Shown here: piece by piece, positions 11,286 to 22,389 of the stretch
How the letters are laid out: every line of letters begins with the position of its first letter
How positions within the stretch are numbered: position 1 is the stretch's first letter
Origin: Ilex aquifolium
Taxonomy: Eukaryota > Streptophyta > Magnoliopsida > Aquifoliales > Aquifoliaceae
NCBI GenBank assembly: GCA_951799425.1
Contig: OX637405.1
Coordinates: forward strand, 19,069,089-19,133,088
DNA length: 64,000 bases
Direction: 5' to 3'
Notes under the pieces: model-generated
Told to the model about the DNA's origin: nothing
The model's input: only the letters and a program-made list of their open reading frames with translations
Databases searched by the model: none
Made by a program: the position numbers and the translations under genes

Positions 11286-12860
11286 CACTCTCCAACTTAA
11301 ACTTTACTAGTCCCTAGTAAATTATAAAAACTATTAACAAAATGAAAATAAAATACACGTAAAGGTAAAATCATTCTCGTAGATTTTTTTTTTCACGATT
11401 GCATTTAGCATATGCAATAAGCCTTTAAACCCCTAGGTGATCCCTAGTGGACGAGTTCTGTCTCGTGAAGGTTTTCAGTGAAGCTACCTACAAACTTCAG
11501 TAGTTAGGAGTTTATAATTCATATTTTTCACGAACATAATTAAATTAATATGTCTTCTGTCTTGCCAGAATAGTTCCTTTTCTGATTACTATAAGAGTAA
11601 CACATGTTAGTTGTAACATTATCCATATATTTTCATAAAAACTTGTGTGTGTGTGTAATGATTTCTTTATTTTCAAAAATCACTTGAGAAATATTACCCT
11701 CTTTCATGGTAGTCTTGATGTCAATCATTTCCTGAAATACACTCAACAAAGAATACACATATGTTATAGTGACTATTCTCTTAATAGTTACATGTGATTG
11801 GAATATTGTTAACACAACAAATAATATCACATGTAGTATATTTGAAGAACGGGTATTTGAATAAAATTGGAATTTGACATAATCTCATGGATGGATATTA
11901 ACACTATATTAGCCATATTATCACCATTCTCCTTTTATGGATAAACAGGATTAATACAGATGCATGATTTCTGGAATCAAAAAAAGACTTTCTTTGAGTT
12001 GTAATGTGGCCGTTGGTTTAGGGATTAAGAAACGACGTCTATAGGATTCAAAAGTTACCTTTTATATTGTGGCAGACATCTTTCTAACTTTCTCTAACTT
12101 TGCATTTTCATCATTTCCATTTTTCACTTTCTTGGCTCTTTTCTTTCTGTTTTTCCTTTTTTAAATTTCTTTCATGGGTTTTTCTTTTCTTTGAATTGCA
12201 AATACCCTTTTCTTTTCTCTTCCCCCCCCCCCCCCCCCCCTTTTTTTTTTCCTCTTTTGTTTTTCTGTATCATATTGATTTAGACGAGGGTGCAAGAAAA
12301 TTATGTAGCAAAGGTAGGTTTAATATATTTTCATGTGGCTCGGGTATTTTTTTGGGTTTCATGAAAAAAATTTATACTCTTTCAGGCTCAATCTTGGCTG
12401 ACTAAGGATATAATTTTGTAAAAGAAATGGTCAAGGCTCACTAGGTTTTACATCTCCACTACATATGCAAAGAGTGTATTATTTTATAAGGTTTTTAACA
12501 ATAAAGAAATCTAATTGTGTATTTAAGAATAAGTTTAGACAAAAATATTTAGATAATATACAACTAAAGTATGAAAATTCCGCGTGATCAGATTAAGATT
12601 ATTCTTGCAAAACATTAAAATATTAACTTAATTTAACCGTGAATCATATGAAATAGTCTTCCTAACTTAAAACTATTAGTTTCATAAGTAACAAAAATAA
12701 ATTTAAACATACATAAGTTCAAAACATACACAAATTCAAGACAAATAAGTTTAAAACAAGCAAGTGCAAAACATAAATTAAAGTTCAAGTGCATAAGTAA
12801 AAGTGCGTAATTAAAAATTTGAGTGAAAGATAGCAAAGTTTTGTGTAGAATCTCCAGTCC
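11286..12860 (-). other. Element A 3' untranslated region
   Basis: It starts with the polypurine tract (11286-11300) and runs to the end of the accessory ORF. The corresponding stretch in element B (52089-53795) is clearly homologous over most of its length. A C-run followed by a T-run lies at 12223-12250. No coding signal was seen. Confidence 0.65.
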
Positions 12861-12962
12861 TTAAGAAGTAGAAGGTCCTCCTCCAAAACGTTCTCTCAAT
12901 AGCCTCAAGATTTCTGCTTGGTTCTGCTCATAATCATCCATACGCAGATTGAGTTGATTGAT

Positions 12963-15137
12963 TGTCACGCCCCGAATTTCCACAAACCCGGGGAGTGAGT
13001 GAAAATGAAGAAGAAAAGTAAATGAAAGATCATTAGGTTTGATAAATTGATTTTTCATTCATTTCCCCCGTTTTCCCGTTTCTTTTCCCAAAGTTTTTCA
13101 AACCAATTCCCTTCCATTTTTAGCCTATTTCTTCAAGGTTTCTAAACCCCCCATTTTGACATCCTTCCCACCTATTTAAAAGGTGTTTTACACACTTAAC
13201 AAGTCTTTTAATTTTTCATAAAATTTCGACATAACCTCCTTTGTTTTCCAAGCCTTTTTCCCACCTAATATTCACAATACTTCACATGTTTAAATATATC
13301 ACAACCCACCCTCACTCTGTGGCCACAACCCATGTAAATTAAACATACATCCCTTGTTCTCAACATACACATCTAATTGTCCCAATATACACATATGATA
13401 CTCATTAAAATAAAGAAATCACAAATATCAATTGAGTTTACACCCTTACACTTTAAAATGACCCAAGGTCTATAATCCATTACTTTTCCAAATTGAAATA
13501 CAAGTCATTTAGGCTTATGCCCATACATACAAAATATGCCCCAAGGGCCAAATATACATTCAAGTCCCTTTTCTCTCCTTCCTTTAAGACTTCCTCAAGT
13601 CTCAAGTACCGGGAGCCTCATCTGTAATATGATATCCCACGAATGGGTCAGCTCAACTGCTGGTATGACAAAATACTAATGCTAGGAACAAATTTAAGGC
13701 GTGGCATGTGCAAGTGTACATTTTAAAAGCTACCACCCCATAATCCCTCAATACCATGCAATGTCAATATGTATGACACACCCATGCAACTCTATGCCAC
13801 CCATGTCTCGCTTCACGGTCCGCCCCCGTCAGCCCGCGAGTACTGTCATTGGCCAGATTTTGGGTTTTTCACCACAGGATCTACATCCTCATAATGCATA
13901 GCACCAAGTGCTCAACCCACACTATGTTCCAAGGATTCATGTATGCCAAGATGCCATGATTTTTCTCAATGTAAATTGTATGGAACATTTCATCAAACAC
14001 ATGGTGTGTAACTTAAAATATGCCTCATTCATAAAGTAAAACATAACTCCAAATTCACAACACTTTGCCTACATGAATGTGATGCACAATCCAATGAATT
14101 AAACATATGATCAAGCTTCATATTCATTACTTTCACAATTTCTCAAAGAAACTACAAATACACAAACTACCAACTCATGGAATAAATCATAACTCTCAAT
14201 CCACAAGAGTTTCTCCACATGAATATAAGCTAGAATATAACAATCCAACACATAAGCAATATACACCTTTATCATAGCAACAAATTGTCAAGAAAACTCA
14301 AAGAACACAAAAGTACTTAAACCACTAACTCTAAGTTTTCAAAGCAACTACCAACTAAATAATTTTCTAACATCAAGTAAACACCTAAATCATTCAATCA
14401 ATGCATAGAAAGGCAAGAAAACTTAAATCTATTCCCAAATTAGTAAAATATCATACCTAAAATAGTTTTTCTCAGACCAAGGGAGTTGTGTTCGCTTTAT
14501 AGCCGAACCAATCGGTGAGAATATAGCTCTTGTTGAGAGGAACAACTTCTTAGAAGGAAGTCTTGCAAGAATCTTGGCCTAGGAATTAGTTTTGGTGGCT
14601 TGAAGCTTGAAGAACCTAGGGTTTTCTTCCTTTTTCCTTCCAAAAACGTGTACTGCCCTTCTTCAGACCAAAATGTGTTATTTTTTACACTAAAAGTCTG
14701 TATTTATAGTGGAGGGCAAAGGGGCAAAATGATCATTTTGCCCTTGATGAATCCGGGACCCCGTTACACTACAACTCGTCCCGAAAAGCCTCAATTCGAC
14801 ATTTAATTTTAACCAAAGTTCTTAAAATTATTTTAAATGAAAATTTTCAAAAAAATATATTTTTGATAGTGGCCGGGTTTGGCCGGTCCCACCTAGGCCG
14901 CTCGAGATACCCTTTTTGTCTAATTTTTGAAACTATTTATGTTTAGGCTCAAATTCGCATAGTAGGTGTATTTTAACATTATAAGAATGTTTCTCTTATA
15001 TGGAATACTCAAATTATGTTCCTAAACATGACCTACACCTAAATGATGCATATATAGTGCCCTACCGGCAAATGGTGCATGAATAGTGCCCTACCGGCAA
15101 AACTGAAAAATTTATCCTCACTTTTCAGATCTCTACA
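12963..15137 (-). mobile_element. Solo chromovirus LTR with TSD TTGAT
   Basis: The ends are TGTCACGCCCC at 12963 and CTCTACA at 15137, flanked by the 5-bp duplication TTGAT at 12958-12962 and 15138-15142. Removing it rejoins the accessory ORF of element A, which independently confirms the boundaries. It is 2175 bp long. A minus-strand TATA box (CCACTATAAATACAGAC) lies at about 14698-14712. The ends resemble other chromovirus LTRs here, and sense is inferred as minus. A short tandem TAGTGCCCTACCGGCAAA repeat lies near 15050-15110. Confidence 0.9.
14722..14743. repeat. 22-bp perfect palindrome beside the solo LTR TATA box
   Basis: The left arm is GGGCAAAATGA and the right arm is TCATTTTGCCC, perfectly self-complementary. 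It lies within 25 bp of the TATA box, upstream in the minus-strand sense. It is a single copy rather than an array. Confidence 0.8.
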
Positions 15138-16360
15138 TTGATAGTGGTTTCCAATCCTAGCAAAATTTGTTTGTCAGTTCTGTCATCCACCGGTACATAT
15201 GGTTGATCCTCTTGTGGCTGCTGCTGTTCTTGCGGAAGAAATTCTTTGGGTACTTGGAATGGTTCATCTTGTGGTGGAGGTGGTGCTTCAAGTTGCTCTT
15301 CAGGTTGTCCTCCATGACTCTTTTTCAATGAAGTTTTATCTAATGCTCCAAAATATTCCACCGTTTACCATATTGGATCAACAATCACTTCCTTGTTCCT
15401 GCATAGCTGAGAAACTAACATAGCATATGAGAGTGAATGTTTCTTTCTATCCACAGCAGTAATATTTGATCCATGATTAAGTTTGGCAGATCAATTGTGT
15501 GTCCCATCCCAAATGCATACAAGAAATAAGCCTGCTCAGTATAAATTTGATTCTTCTGGGCTCGGGGTAGCAAATTGTACACTGTTATCAAATTGAGAAT
15601 TATGTATTTGTCTGTTAGATCCCCTTGCTTTATATATTTATTTGGTCTACCCCAAACAAATTCTGGATTACCCATTACTTCTCTCCCTATGTCGTTCAAA
15701 TCAAGTAATTCAGTGTACAGATATTGCGGGTACTCTGGTCTTTGCATGGGTCGAAAAAAATCGGCTATAGCCGGTGTAACTTGAAAAATAATACCCCGTA
15801 CGAACACACGCAATTGTCTTTCTCCAATTATCTCAGCATTACTATAAAACTCACGAACTAAACAGTCATAAGTAGGGGCAATAAATCTAACATAGTGCAA
15901 CCATCCTCTGTCAGTAAGGATTTGTCTTACTCCTATGTTCTCAAAATCTTTAAAAATAACTGGCATTTCAGAAATGATAGTTTTAGATAGAAAATTAGCA
16001 TCATACCAGGCCTGTTGTTCAAAATTCTCAGACATCACCTCATTGAAGATATTTCCTGGTCTAGGTTGTTGTGGAGGTACTTGAGGTGGTTGAGGTTGAT
16101 CTCGTTGTGCCTGACTTGAAGATCCTCTCGTTCGCCGTCTTGAATCCATATTTTTCTCGATTTCTCTTCAAATACTCCGTTTCAACTGATTTCAATCGGT
16201 AGATACCTTCAAAATGTGATGGGTAAGTGAATAATCAGAGAAGATTTGAAGAAAAACAGTGGAATATAGCAGATTTGAGAGCGATTCTTTGGAGAAAACT
16301 CAGCTTTTTTGAATCTTGGTTGCGAGGGAGATGAACTGATCGGTTCCATGCATGGAGAGG

Positions 16361-16413
16361 ATATTTATAGGGGCATTGCCGTCTGGAGGCTAGGCCCACC
16401 ATCCGGACGGTGC
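16361..16413 (-). promoter_or_regulatory. Element A internal promoter upstream of the accessory ORF
   Basis: On the minus strand the order is palindrome CACCGTCCGGATGG (16399-16412), a degenerate second site GCCTCCAGACGGC (16377-16389), TATA box CTATAAATAT (16361-16370), then CCATGCATGG. The accessory ORF starts about 212 nt after the TATA box. The layout copies that of this element's LTR promoter. I infer a second transcription start inside the element. Confidence 0.65.
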
Positions 16414-16672
16414 TACCTGGCTGGTTTTTGTTTTGTGTACTGCAGGTTGCTGCTTCTTATTTCCCGCAATTCATAAAATTCCTGCAGTTTACAAAATTAA
16501 AAACAATTTTATCTATTCTACAAAACTTTGCTAACCACTATTTTTCTTGTCAAAAATTGGTGGTTTATAATTTTTTTTTTTTTATTTGTCATTGATTATT
16601 TACTGATTTTCCCAATTAATTTATAGTTGTTTATATTTATTTACACTTTTTCCAAAATAATACATCATTTGA
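16414..16672 (-). other. Spacer between the Cys-rich ORF and the internal promoter
   Basis: AT-rich, with poly-A/T runs near 16568-16582, and no ORF seen. The homologous stretch is kept in element B, but the promoter itself is deleted there. Confidence 0.5.
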
Positions 16673-17083
16673 TCATACTGATTCAGTGTCAGAACTATCT
16701 GTATCAATAATACTAGTGACACAGTTAACTTCACTTCTTACGTATCTTGTTAAAATTGGGGTAGAATAGGATGGCGCATCAGGATAATCCTTACTCTGCC
16801 CATACCTAATCCACCGGAGACAATCTAACGCTCGACCTGAAATTGGTTCTGCACACTGATTATAGTGTCTTAAATGTTCTAACCGACCACATCTTACACA
16901 ACCACCGAGACGATTCGCTCGTCGGTGTTTAGCAAATGTACTTTTTCCATACAGGGGTCTTGGTTGACTTTCAAAAATTTCTAAATTTCTGACTTTTCTA
17001 GCTTTTTGCATGATCAATGCATGTATATCTTTTGGAAGATGACGTAGTAGAACTAAACTTAACCAAAATAGTTTTTCCTCCAT
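16673..17083 (-). CDS. Element A Cys-rich basic protein, 136 aa, carlavirus CRP-like
   Basis: The frame is intact. The N-terminal part (residues 5-30) has LLRHLPKDIHALIMQKAR, a probable helix. Residues 44-67 carry a basic tract (KSTFAKHRRANRL) followed directly by C-x2-C (CVRC), then His residues and a third Cys in HYNQC. A conserved RWIRYGQSKDYP block and an acidic tail (SSDTES) follow. The basic tract plus C-x2-C at this spacing resembles the cysteine-rich nucleic-acid-binding protein of carlaviruses, though the fourth Cys of that fold is absent and His may replace it. The ORF lies between integrase and the accessory ORF. Element B has a copy about 78 percent identical by eye, and element C has a more diverged broken one. 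A nucleic-acid-binding role is inferred, and silencing suppression is only an analogy. Confidence 0.65.
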   Translation of the reverse strand: MEEKLFWLSLVLLRHLPKDIHALIMQKARKVRNLEIFESQPRPLYGKSTFAKHRRANRLGGCVRCGRLEHLRHYNQCAEPISGRALDCLRWIRYGQSKDYPDAPSYSTPILTRYVRSEVNCVTSIIDTDSSDTESV

Positions 17084-17124
17084 TGTATAATAAAAATAAC
17101 CAAAATAGTTTTTTTTTTCAAAAG

Positions 17125-17178
17125 TTGATTCTCTATCTGGTTCTTTAATGGCTGCCAGTCACAAAGACAAAAAAAATT
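17125..17178 (-). other. Conserved block upstream of the Cys-rich ORF
   Basis: On the minus strand it reads TTTGTGACTGGCAGCCATTA then AAGAACCAGATAG. Equivalent blocks occur at 55620-55655 in B and 44203-44236 in C. In one frame all three encode C-D-W-[QH]-x-L-K-N-[QR]-I. It may be coding (an upstream exon or extension) or an RNA element. A pyrimidine-rich TAG lies upstream at about 17198, like a 3' splice site. Confidence 0.5.
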
Positions 17179-17223
17179 TAAAACAAAATAAGTACTCTAA
17201 ATACAAATAATAAATTCACACCC

Positions 17224-17240
17224 ATACCTCCCCAACTTAA
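17224..17240 (-). promoter_or_regulatory. Internal (central) polypurine tract, element A
   Basis: The minus strand reads TTAAGTTGGGGAGGTATG, between integrase and the Cys-rich ORF. It closely resembles the 3' polypurine tract of the same element (TTTAAGTTGGAGAGTG). Confidence 0.6.
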
Positions 17241-17414
17241 ATTAAACATTATCTGCAATGTAAAAACAATGATAATCAACATTGATAAGAAAACTCAGCA
17301 ATCTGTTGTCGTTTCACCGATTAGGATATCTGATTTTCCCTCAGGAGATTTAATCTGTCAAATAAATTACAACTAATTAGTAATATTATGGAGATTTAAG
17401 CAACAATTTATTTT

Positions 17415-20210
17415 TCAGAGCACATAAATAGGATCAAAAAGTTGTACAAAAGTTATATCTTGAGTAAAACCATCATAAGATGGTTTAAGCCTTTGACCGT
17501 TTACTTTAAAAATAGTTCCGGTTACCGGATTTTCAATTTCAATTGCTCCACAGTCAAAAACTTGCTTGACAATATAAGGACCTGTCCATCTAGATCTTAG
17601 TTTTCCAAGAAATAAACGAAGCTTTGCATTATATAACAGAACTTTTTGAGAAGGTTCAAAAGATTTTCGCACGATATTTTTAGCATGAAAAATTTTTGTT
17701 CTTGACTTTGCAATCTTAGCTTTTTCATAAGTTTCATTTCTTAACTCCTCCAATTCATTAATTTGAAGTTTGCGAGATATTCCAACTTTGTCCATATCAA
17801 AATTTATTATTTTGATTGCACAATATGCTCGATATTCTAATTCTACAAGCAAGTGACATGGTTTACAATAAACCAACCGATAAGGAGACATCCCTAAAAT
17901 TGTTTTATATGCAGTACGGTAAGCCCAAAGCGCATCAGTCGATCTTAAGGACAATCCTTACGATCTGGATTTACTGTTTTTTCTAAAATATATTTTCTCC
18001 CTATTAGCTAATTCAGCTTGTCCACTTGTCTGTGGATGATACGAAGTAGATATTTTATGTGAAATTGAGTATTTTTTCATAAGATTTTCAAAAATTTTAT
18101 TACAAAAATGTAATCCACCATCACTTATAATGGTCCGAGGAATTCCAAATCTGGACAAAATATTTTCTTTCAAAAACTTGATCACTGTTTTGTGATCATT
18201 ATTTCTACATGGAATTGTCTCTACCCATTTAGAGACATAATCGACTGCAACTAAAATATACAAATATCCAAAAGATGGGGGAAATGGACCCATAAAATCG
18301 ATGCCCCAACAATCAAAAATTTCAATGCTTAAAATAGGGTTTAAAGACATCATATTTCTTTTTGAAATATCTCTCAATTTTTGACATCTGTCACAATTTA
18401 AACAAAAGATATGAACATCTTTAAAAAGAGTTGGCCAATAAAATCTACACTGCAAGATTTTAGCAGCAGTTTTCTTTGAAGCAAAATGGCCTCCGCAAGC
18501 TTCAGAGTGACAAAACTGAATTACCTGACTTATTTCATGATTAGGTACACAACGCCTTATTATTTGATCTTTATAATATTTAAACAAATAAGGATCTTCC
18601 CAAAAAAAATTACGTACTTCACTTAGAAACTTATTTCTATCAGACCAGGTATAATTAGAAGGGATAATACTAGTGACTAAATAATTAGCTATATCTGCAT
18701 ACCATGGTATTTCTGCTATAATCAACAGTTGTTCATCTGGAAAGGTTTCTTTAATTGGAGTTGGTTCTTCCTTTATTTCATAATTTAGCCTTGACAAGTG
18801 ATCTGCTACCACATTTTCTACTCCCTTCTTATCCTTAATGATAAGATCAAATTCTTGAAGTAATAATATCCATTGTAGGAGACGTGGTTTAGCATCTTTC
18901 TTAGTAAGTAAGTATTTTAAAGCTGCATGATCTGTAAATACAACAATTGACGATCCAACCAGATATGAACGAAATTTATCTAAAGCAAATATAACAGCAA
19001 GTAGTTCTTTTTCTGTGGTTGAATAGTTCATTTGTGCATCATTTAGAGTTTTGCTTGCATAGTATATAACATATGGTTTTTTTTATCTTTTCTTTGACCT
19101 AATACAGCTCTTACTGCATAATCACTTGCATCACACATTACTTCAAAAGGTAAAGAGCAGTCAAAAGGTTGCATAATAGGTGCAGAAATAAGCATGCTTT
19201 TTAATTTATCAAACGCGAATTGACATGCATCATTCCATTCAAATAATGCATCTTGACATAAAAGATTACATATAGGTCTAGCTATTGAACTAAATTTTTT
19301 TATAAATCTTCTGTAGAATTCTGCATGACCTAAAAATGAGCGAATATCTTTTACTATTTTTGGTGAAGGCAGATTAGCTATCAGATCAATTTTGGATTTA
19401 TCAACTTCGATTCATTTTTTAGACACTACATGACCTAAAACAATACCTTGTGTAATCATAAAATGACATTTTTCCCAATTTAAGACAATGTTTGTTTCTT
19501 CACATCGAATGAGCATTTTTTCAAGATTTTCTAAACATAATTGAAATGAATCACCATATACTGAAAAATCGTCCATAAAAACTTCTAGATACCGTTCTAC
19601 CATATCACTAAATATACTTAGCATACAACGCTGAAAGGTAGGTGGAGCATTACATAGTCCAAAAAGTATCATTTTATTTGCAAAAGTACCGAAAGGACAT
19701 GTAAATGTAGTTTTTTCTTGATTGTCTATCGCAATTTCAATCTGATTATAACCAGAATATCCATCTAAAAAATAATAATATGCATGACCAGCTATTCTTT
19801 CGAGTACTTGATCTAGGACAGGTAACGGAAAGTGATCTTTTCTGGTGAGGGAATTTAGTTTTCGGTAGTCAATACATACACACCAACCTGTGATTGTACG
19901 TATCGGGACTAATTCATTTTCCTTATTTTTTATTACTGTGATACCAGACTTTTTTGGAACTACCTATGTAGGACTAACCCATTTACTATCAGATATTGGA
20001 TAGATAATATTAGCATCTAATAGTTTAAGTACTTCATTGCGAACTACCTTTTTCAGATGTGGATTTAATCTTCTTTGCATTTGACGAGAGGGTTTAGCAT
20101 TTTCTTCTAAATATATACAATGAGTACACAAAAGTGGGCTTATACCTTTTATATCTACTATTGTCCATCCAAGAATACTTTGATGATTTTTCAATATTTT
20201 TGTTAATTCT
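17415..20210 (-). pseudogene. Element A pol (RT-RNase H-integrase), broken
   Basis: The RT starts with SDSKWVSPT followed by an in-frame TAG near 19966. The palm is readable but interrupted. The catalytic FMDD is present in [13 protein letters not shown] (19672-19412 frame). RNase H includes [20 protein letters not shown] and [10 protein letters not shown]. The integrase zinc domain has [19 protein letters not shown] and CLNCDRCQ. The catalytic core keeps [22 protein letters not shown] and [15 protein letters not shown]. Frameshifts lie near 19075-19085 (a T-run) and at 17955. The C-terminal domain (17954-17415) ends VQLFDPIYVL. This was an Athila-type polymerase with all domains, now inactive. 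Confidence 0.85.
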
Positions 20211-21240
20211 TTTTCTTGACTTTCAGATAAATTCGATGATATGATTACGGGATGAATAACAATATTTTTCTAGAAAAACATACTTTAGATTGGTTGGAAG
20301 CGGTTTTAAATCTGGCTTAAAGATTTTGACATTGGACTCTACAGATTTAGACAATAGATTTTCACATTTTGGGTTCTCTATATTTTCAGACTCATTATCA
20401 GATACAAATTATAATGTATATAATTCATTTTCCAAAAAAACTTTTTCAAAAAACTTTTGAGTTAATGACTCAACACAATTTATTTCATGCACTTCATCTT
20501 TTTTCTCTAGGTTGTTTTGCAATGTTAAAAACATTTAATTCCAAGGTCATGTTTCCAAATGAAAGTTTCATAATTCCATTTCTACAATTAATCAACGCAT
20601 TTGATGTAGGTAGGAATGGTCGATCTAGAATAATAGGTATGTATGCAGATGCATGAAAAATTGGTTGTGTATCTATAACGATAAAATCTGCTGGGAAGTA
20701 AAATTGATCAACTTGGATGATAACATCTTCTACAATTCCTCATGGAGTTTTTATTGATCGGTCTGCTAACTATAGTGTAACACTAGTAGGTTTTAGTTCA
20801 CTTAATCCTAATTGTGTATACACCGAATATGACATTAAATTACAGCTGGCTCCAAGGTCCAATAAAGCTTGTTCAATTCAAAAATTTCTAATAATGCATG
20901 AGACTGTTGGACTCCCTGGATCTTTGTACTTAAGAAGAGTATTATACTGTATTATAGTACTGACTTGTTCAGTTAGAAATGCCTTCTTTGGTACATTAGT
21001 TTTTCTTTTTATCGTGCACAGATCTTTTAAAAATTTAGCTTAAGCTGGAACTCGTTTGATTGCATCTAACAACAGAATGTTAATCTTAACTTGTTTAAAT
21101 AGTTCCAAGATCTCAGATTGATCTTTTTCAGATATAGATTTCTTAATCCTTTGAGAAAAAGGTAAAAGAATAGGACATGGTTGGTCTTCCTCTTTTTTCA
21201 GTTTTGGTTTGTTTTTTTTGCTGAAGATTCATTTTCAATG
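20211..21240 (-). pseudogene. Element A protease and gag tail, broken
   Basis: Minus-strand translation gives EQALLDLGASCNLMSYSVYTQLGLSELKP near 20880-20780, the retropepsin D-L-G-A core. The conserved C-terminal block RNGIMKLSFGNMTLELNVF follows. Upstream (about 21060-21200) is the gag-protease linker with PCPILLPF and VKIN..LLDAIKRVPA. Element B matches closely (59544-58438). Stops break the frame. The element ends abruptly near 21240, where chromovirus LTR sequence starts, so its gag, PBS and 5' LTR are missing. Confidence 0.75.
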
Positions 21241-21244
21241 AGTC

Positions 21245-22223
21245 CAACATGCTAAATCAATATAGACATTTTATCAAACATCTTCAAGGTATAAATGTAA
21301 ACACATAGAATTCCCAATCAACACATTTTTTCATGAAATTACCAAGACAAGTAATTTCACCCAAAACCCAATTCATGCAAAAATTGGTTTCATACATTCT
21401 TATACCATTTTTTACTCTAGTTACACTAGAAATACATTTAGATAAGAGATTTCATCCCAAGTCATGCTACCCATTTCATACGAAAACCTAGCTTGAAAAT
21501 AAACCTAACTAGGAGAAGAACCCTACCTCTTGAAGCGCAATACATGTAGTAGGAACTCCAAAAAACCCAAATCATGTTTCAACTCTTGATTTCCAAAAAT
21601 TCTGTCTTTGAAACTTTGACAAAATATGCGATTTTTTGTACGTAGACGTAGCTCTCGTCGAGTAGATGAATTTTAGTTCTTGGTTCGAAGTAATTCGACC
21701 AAAGATGGCCTAGATCGCTAGAAGAAGAAGAAGAAGAATCCCTTGATTTTCTCTCTCTTTTTCCCTCTCTCTCTATCCAAAAATCTGATGGGTAATGGGG
21801 AGAAAATCTGATTTTTCTCCCCTATTTATACCCCATGGATGCTTGGCCCACAACGCGCCACACGTCCCGTCCTGCCTTCTACTGATCCAATTTCGTCCCG
21901 AATCAATTAAATCTCGTCCTATTTTAAGTTCAACATATTTTATTTGAACTAACTTTAAATTATTTTCCATGTTTCGCATTTAATTTTCGATCACGTTTAT
22001 TTTGGTCACGCGACGCCTCATCGCCTCGTAAAACGCAAAAAATCTGACTGTCTTGGAATTCAACGAAAATTAACTGAGTAACTAGATTTCACGAGACGAA
22101 TCCAACGGTGAGGTCCGTTTTATCATCCGAGTTCTAAAAAAATTCAGGTTTTCAACCCGTATCACAGCGACTAATTACCATTTTACCTTTTTTCATAAAA
22201 TTTAAATTTTTTCGGATTTTACA
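21245..22223 (-). mobile_element. Right part of a chromovirus (Tekay-type) LTR
   Basis: This stretch is collinear with 2560-3327 and 32720-33649. It includes a minus-strand TATA region near 21820-21835 and the conserved GAGACGAATCCAACGGTGAG block. It ends at 22223 with GGATTTTACA, the usual family end. The left part of the LTR is missing. Element A is truncated at its left edge. Confidence 0.7.
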
Positions 22224-22389
22224 GATACCTCATAGTTACCTGCCTTCTCGTGGGCTCAGGTACCGGTACATAGGCTCACAGGTATAGGTACAGAGGCTCA
22301 TAGGTACCGATACCCCATTGGCAGTGAGCTTAAGTACTGGTACCTATGCTCACAGGTACCGGTACCACACTGTCGTGGGCCTAGGTACT

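Larger units (their letters stand above)
12861..16149 (-). pseudogene. Element A accessory ORF, split by a solo LTR and frameshifted
   Basis: The start codon is at 16149 (MDSRRRTRGSSSQ, a basic N-terminus). The protein continues through QQAWYDANFLSKTII, GWLHYVRFIAPTYDCLVREF, LTDKYIILNLIT and IDLPNLIMDQ, closely matching element B. A one-base deletion near 15450 shifts the frame. The correct frame resumes as EYFGALDKTSLKKSHG and is cut at 15138 by the solo LTR. The C-terminus lies on the other side (12962-12861): INQLNLRMDDYEQNQAEILR, a likely short coiled coil. The family is labelled putative plant transposon protein in plant genomes and its function is unknown. Its own TATA promoter lies upstream at 16361-16413. 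Confidence 0.8.
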
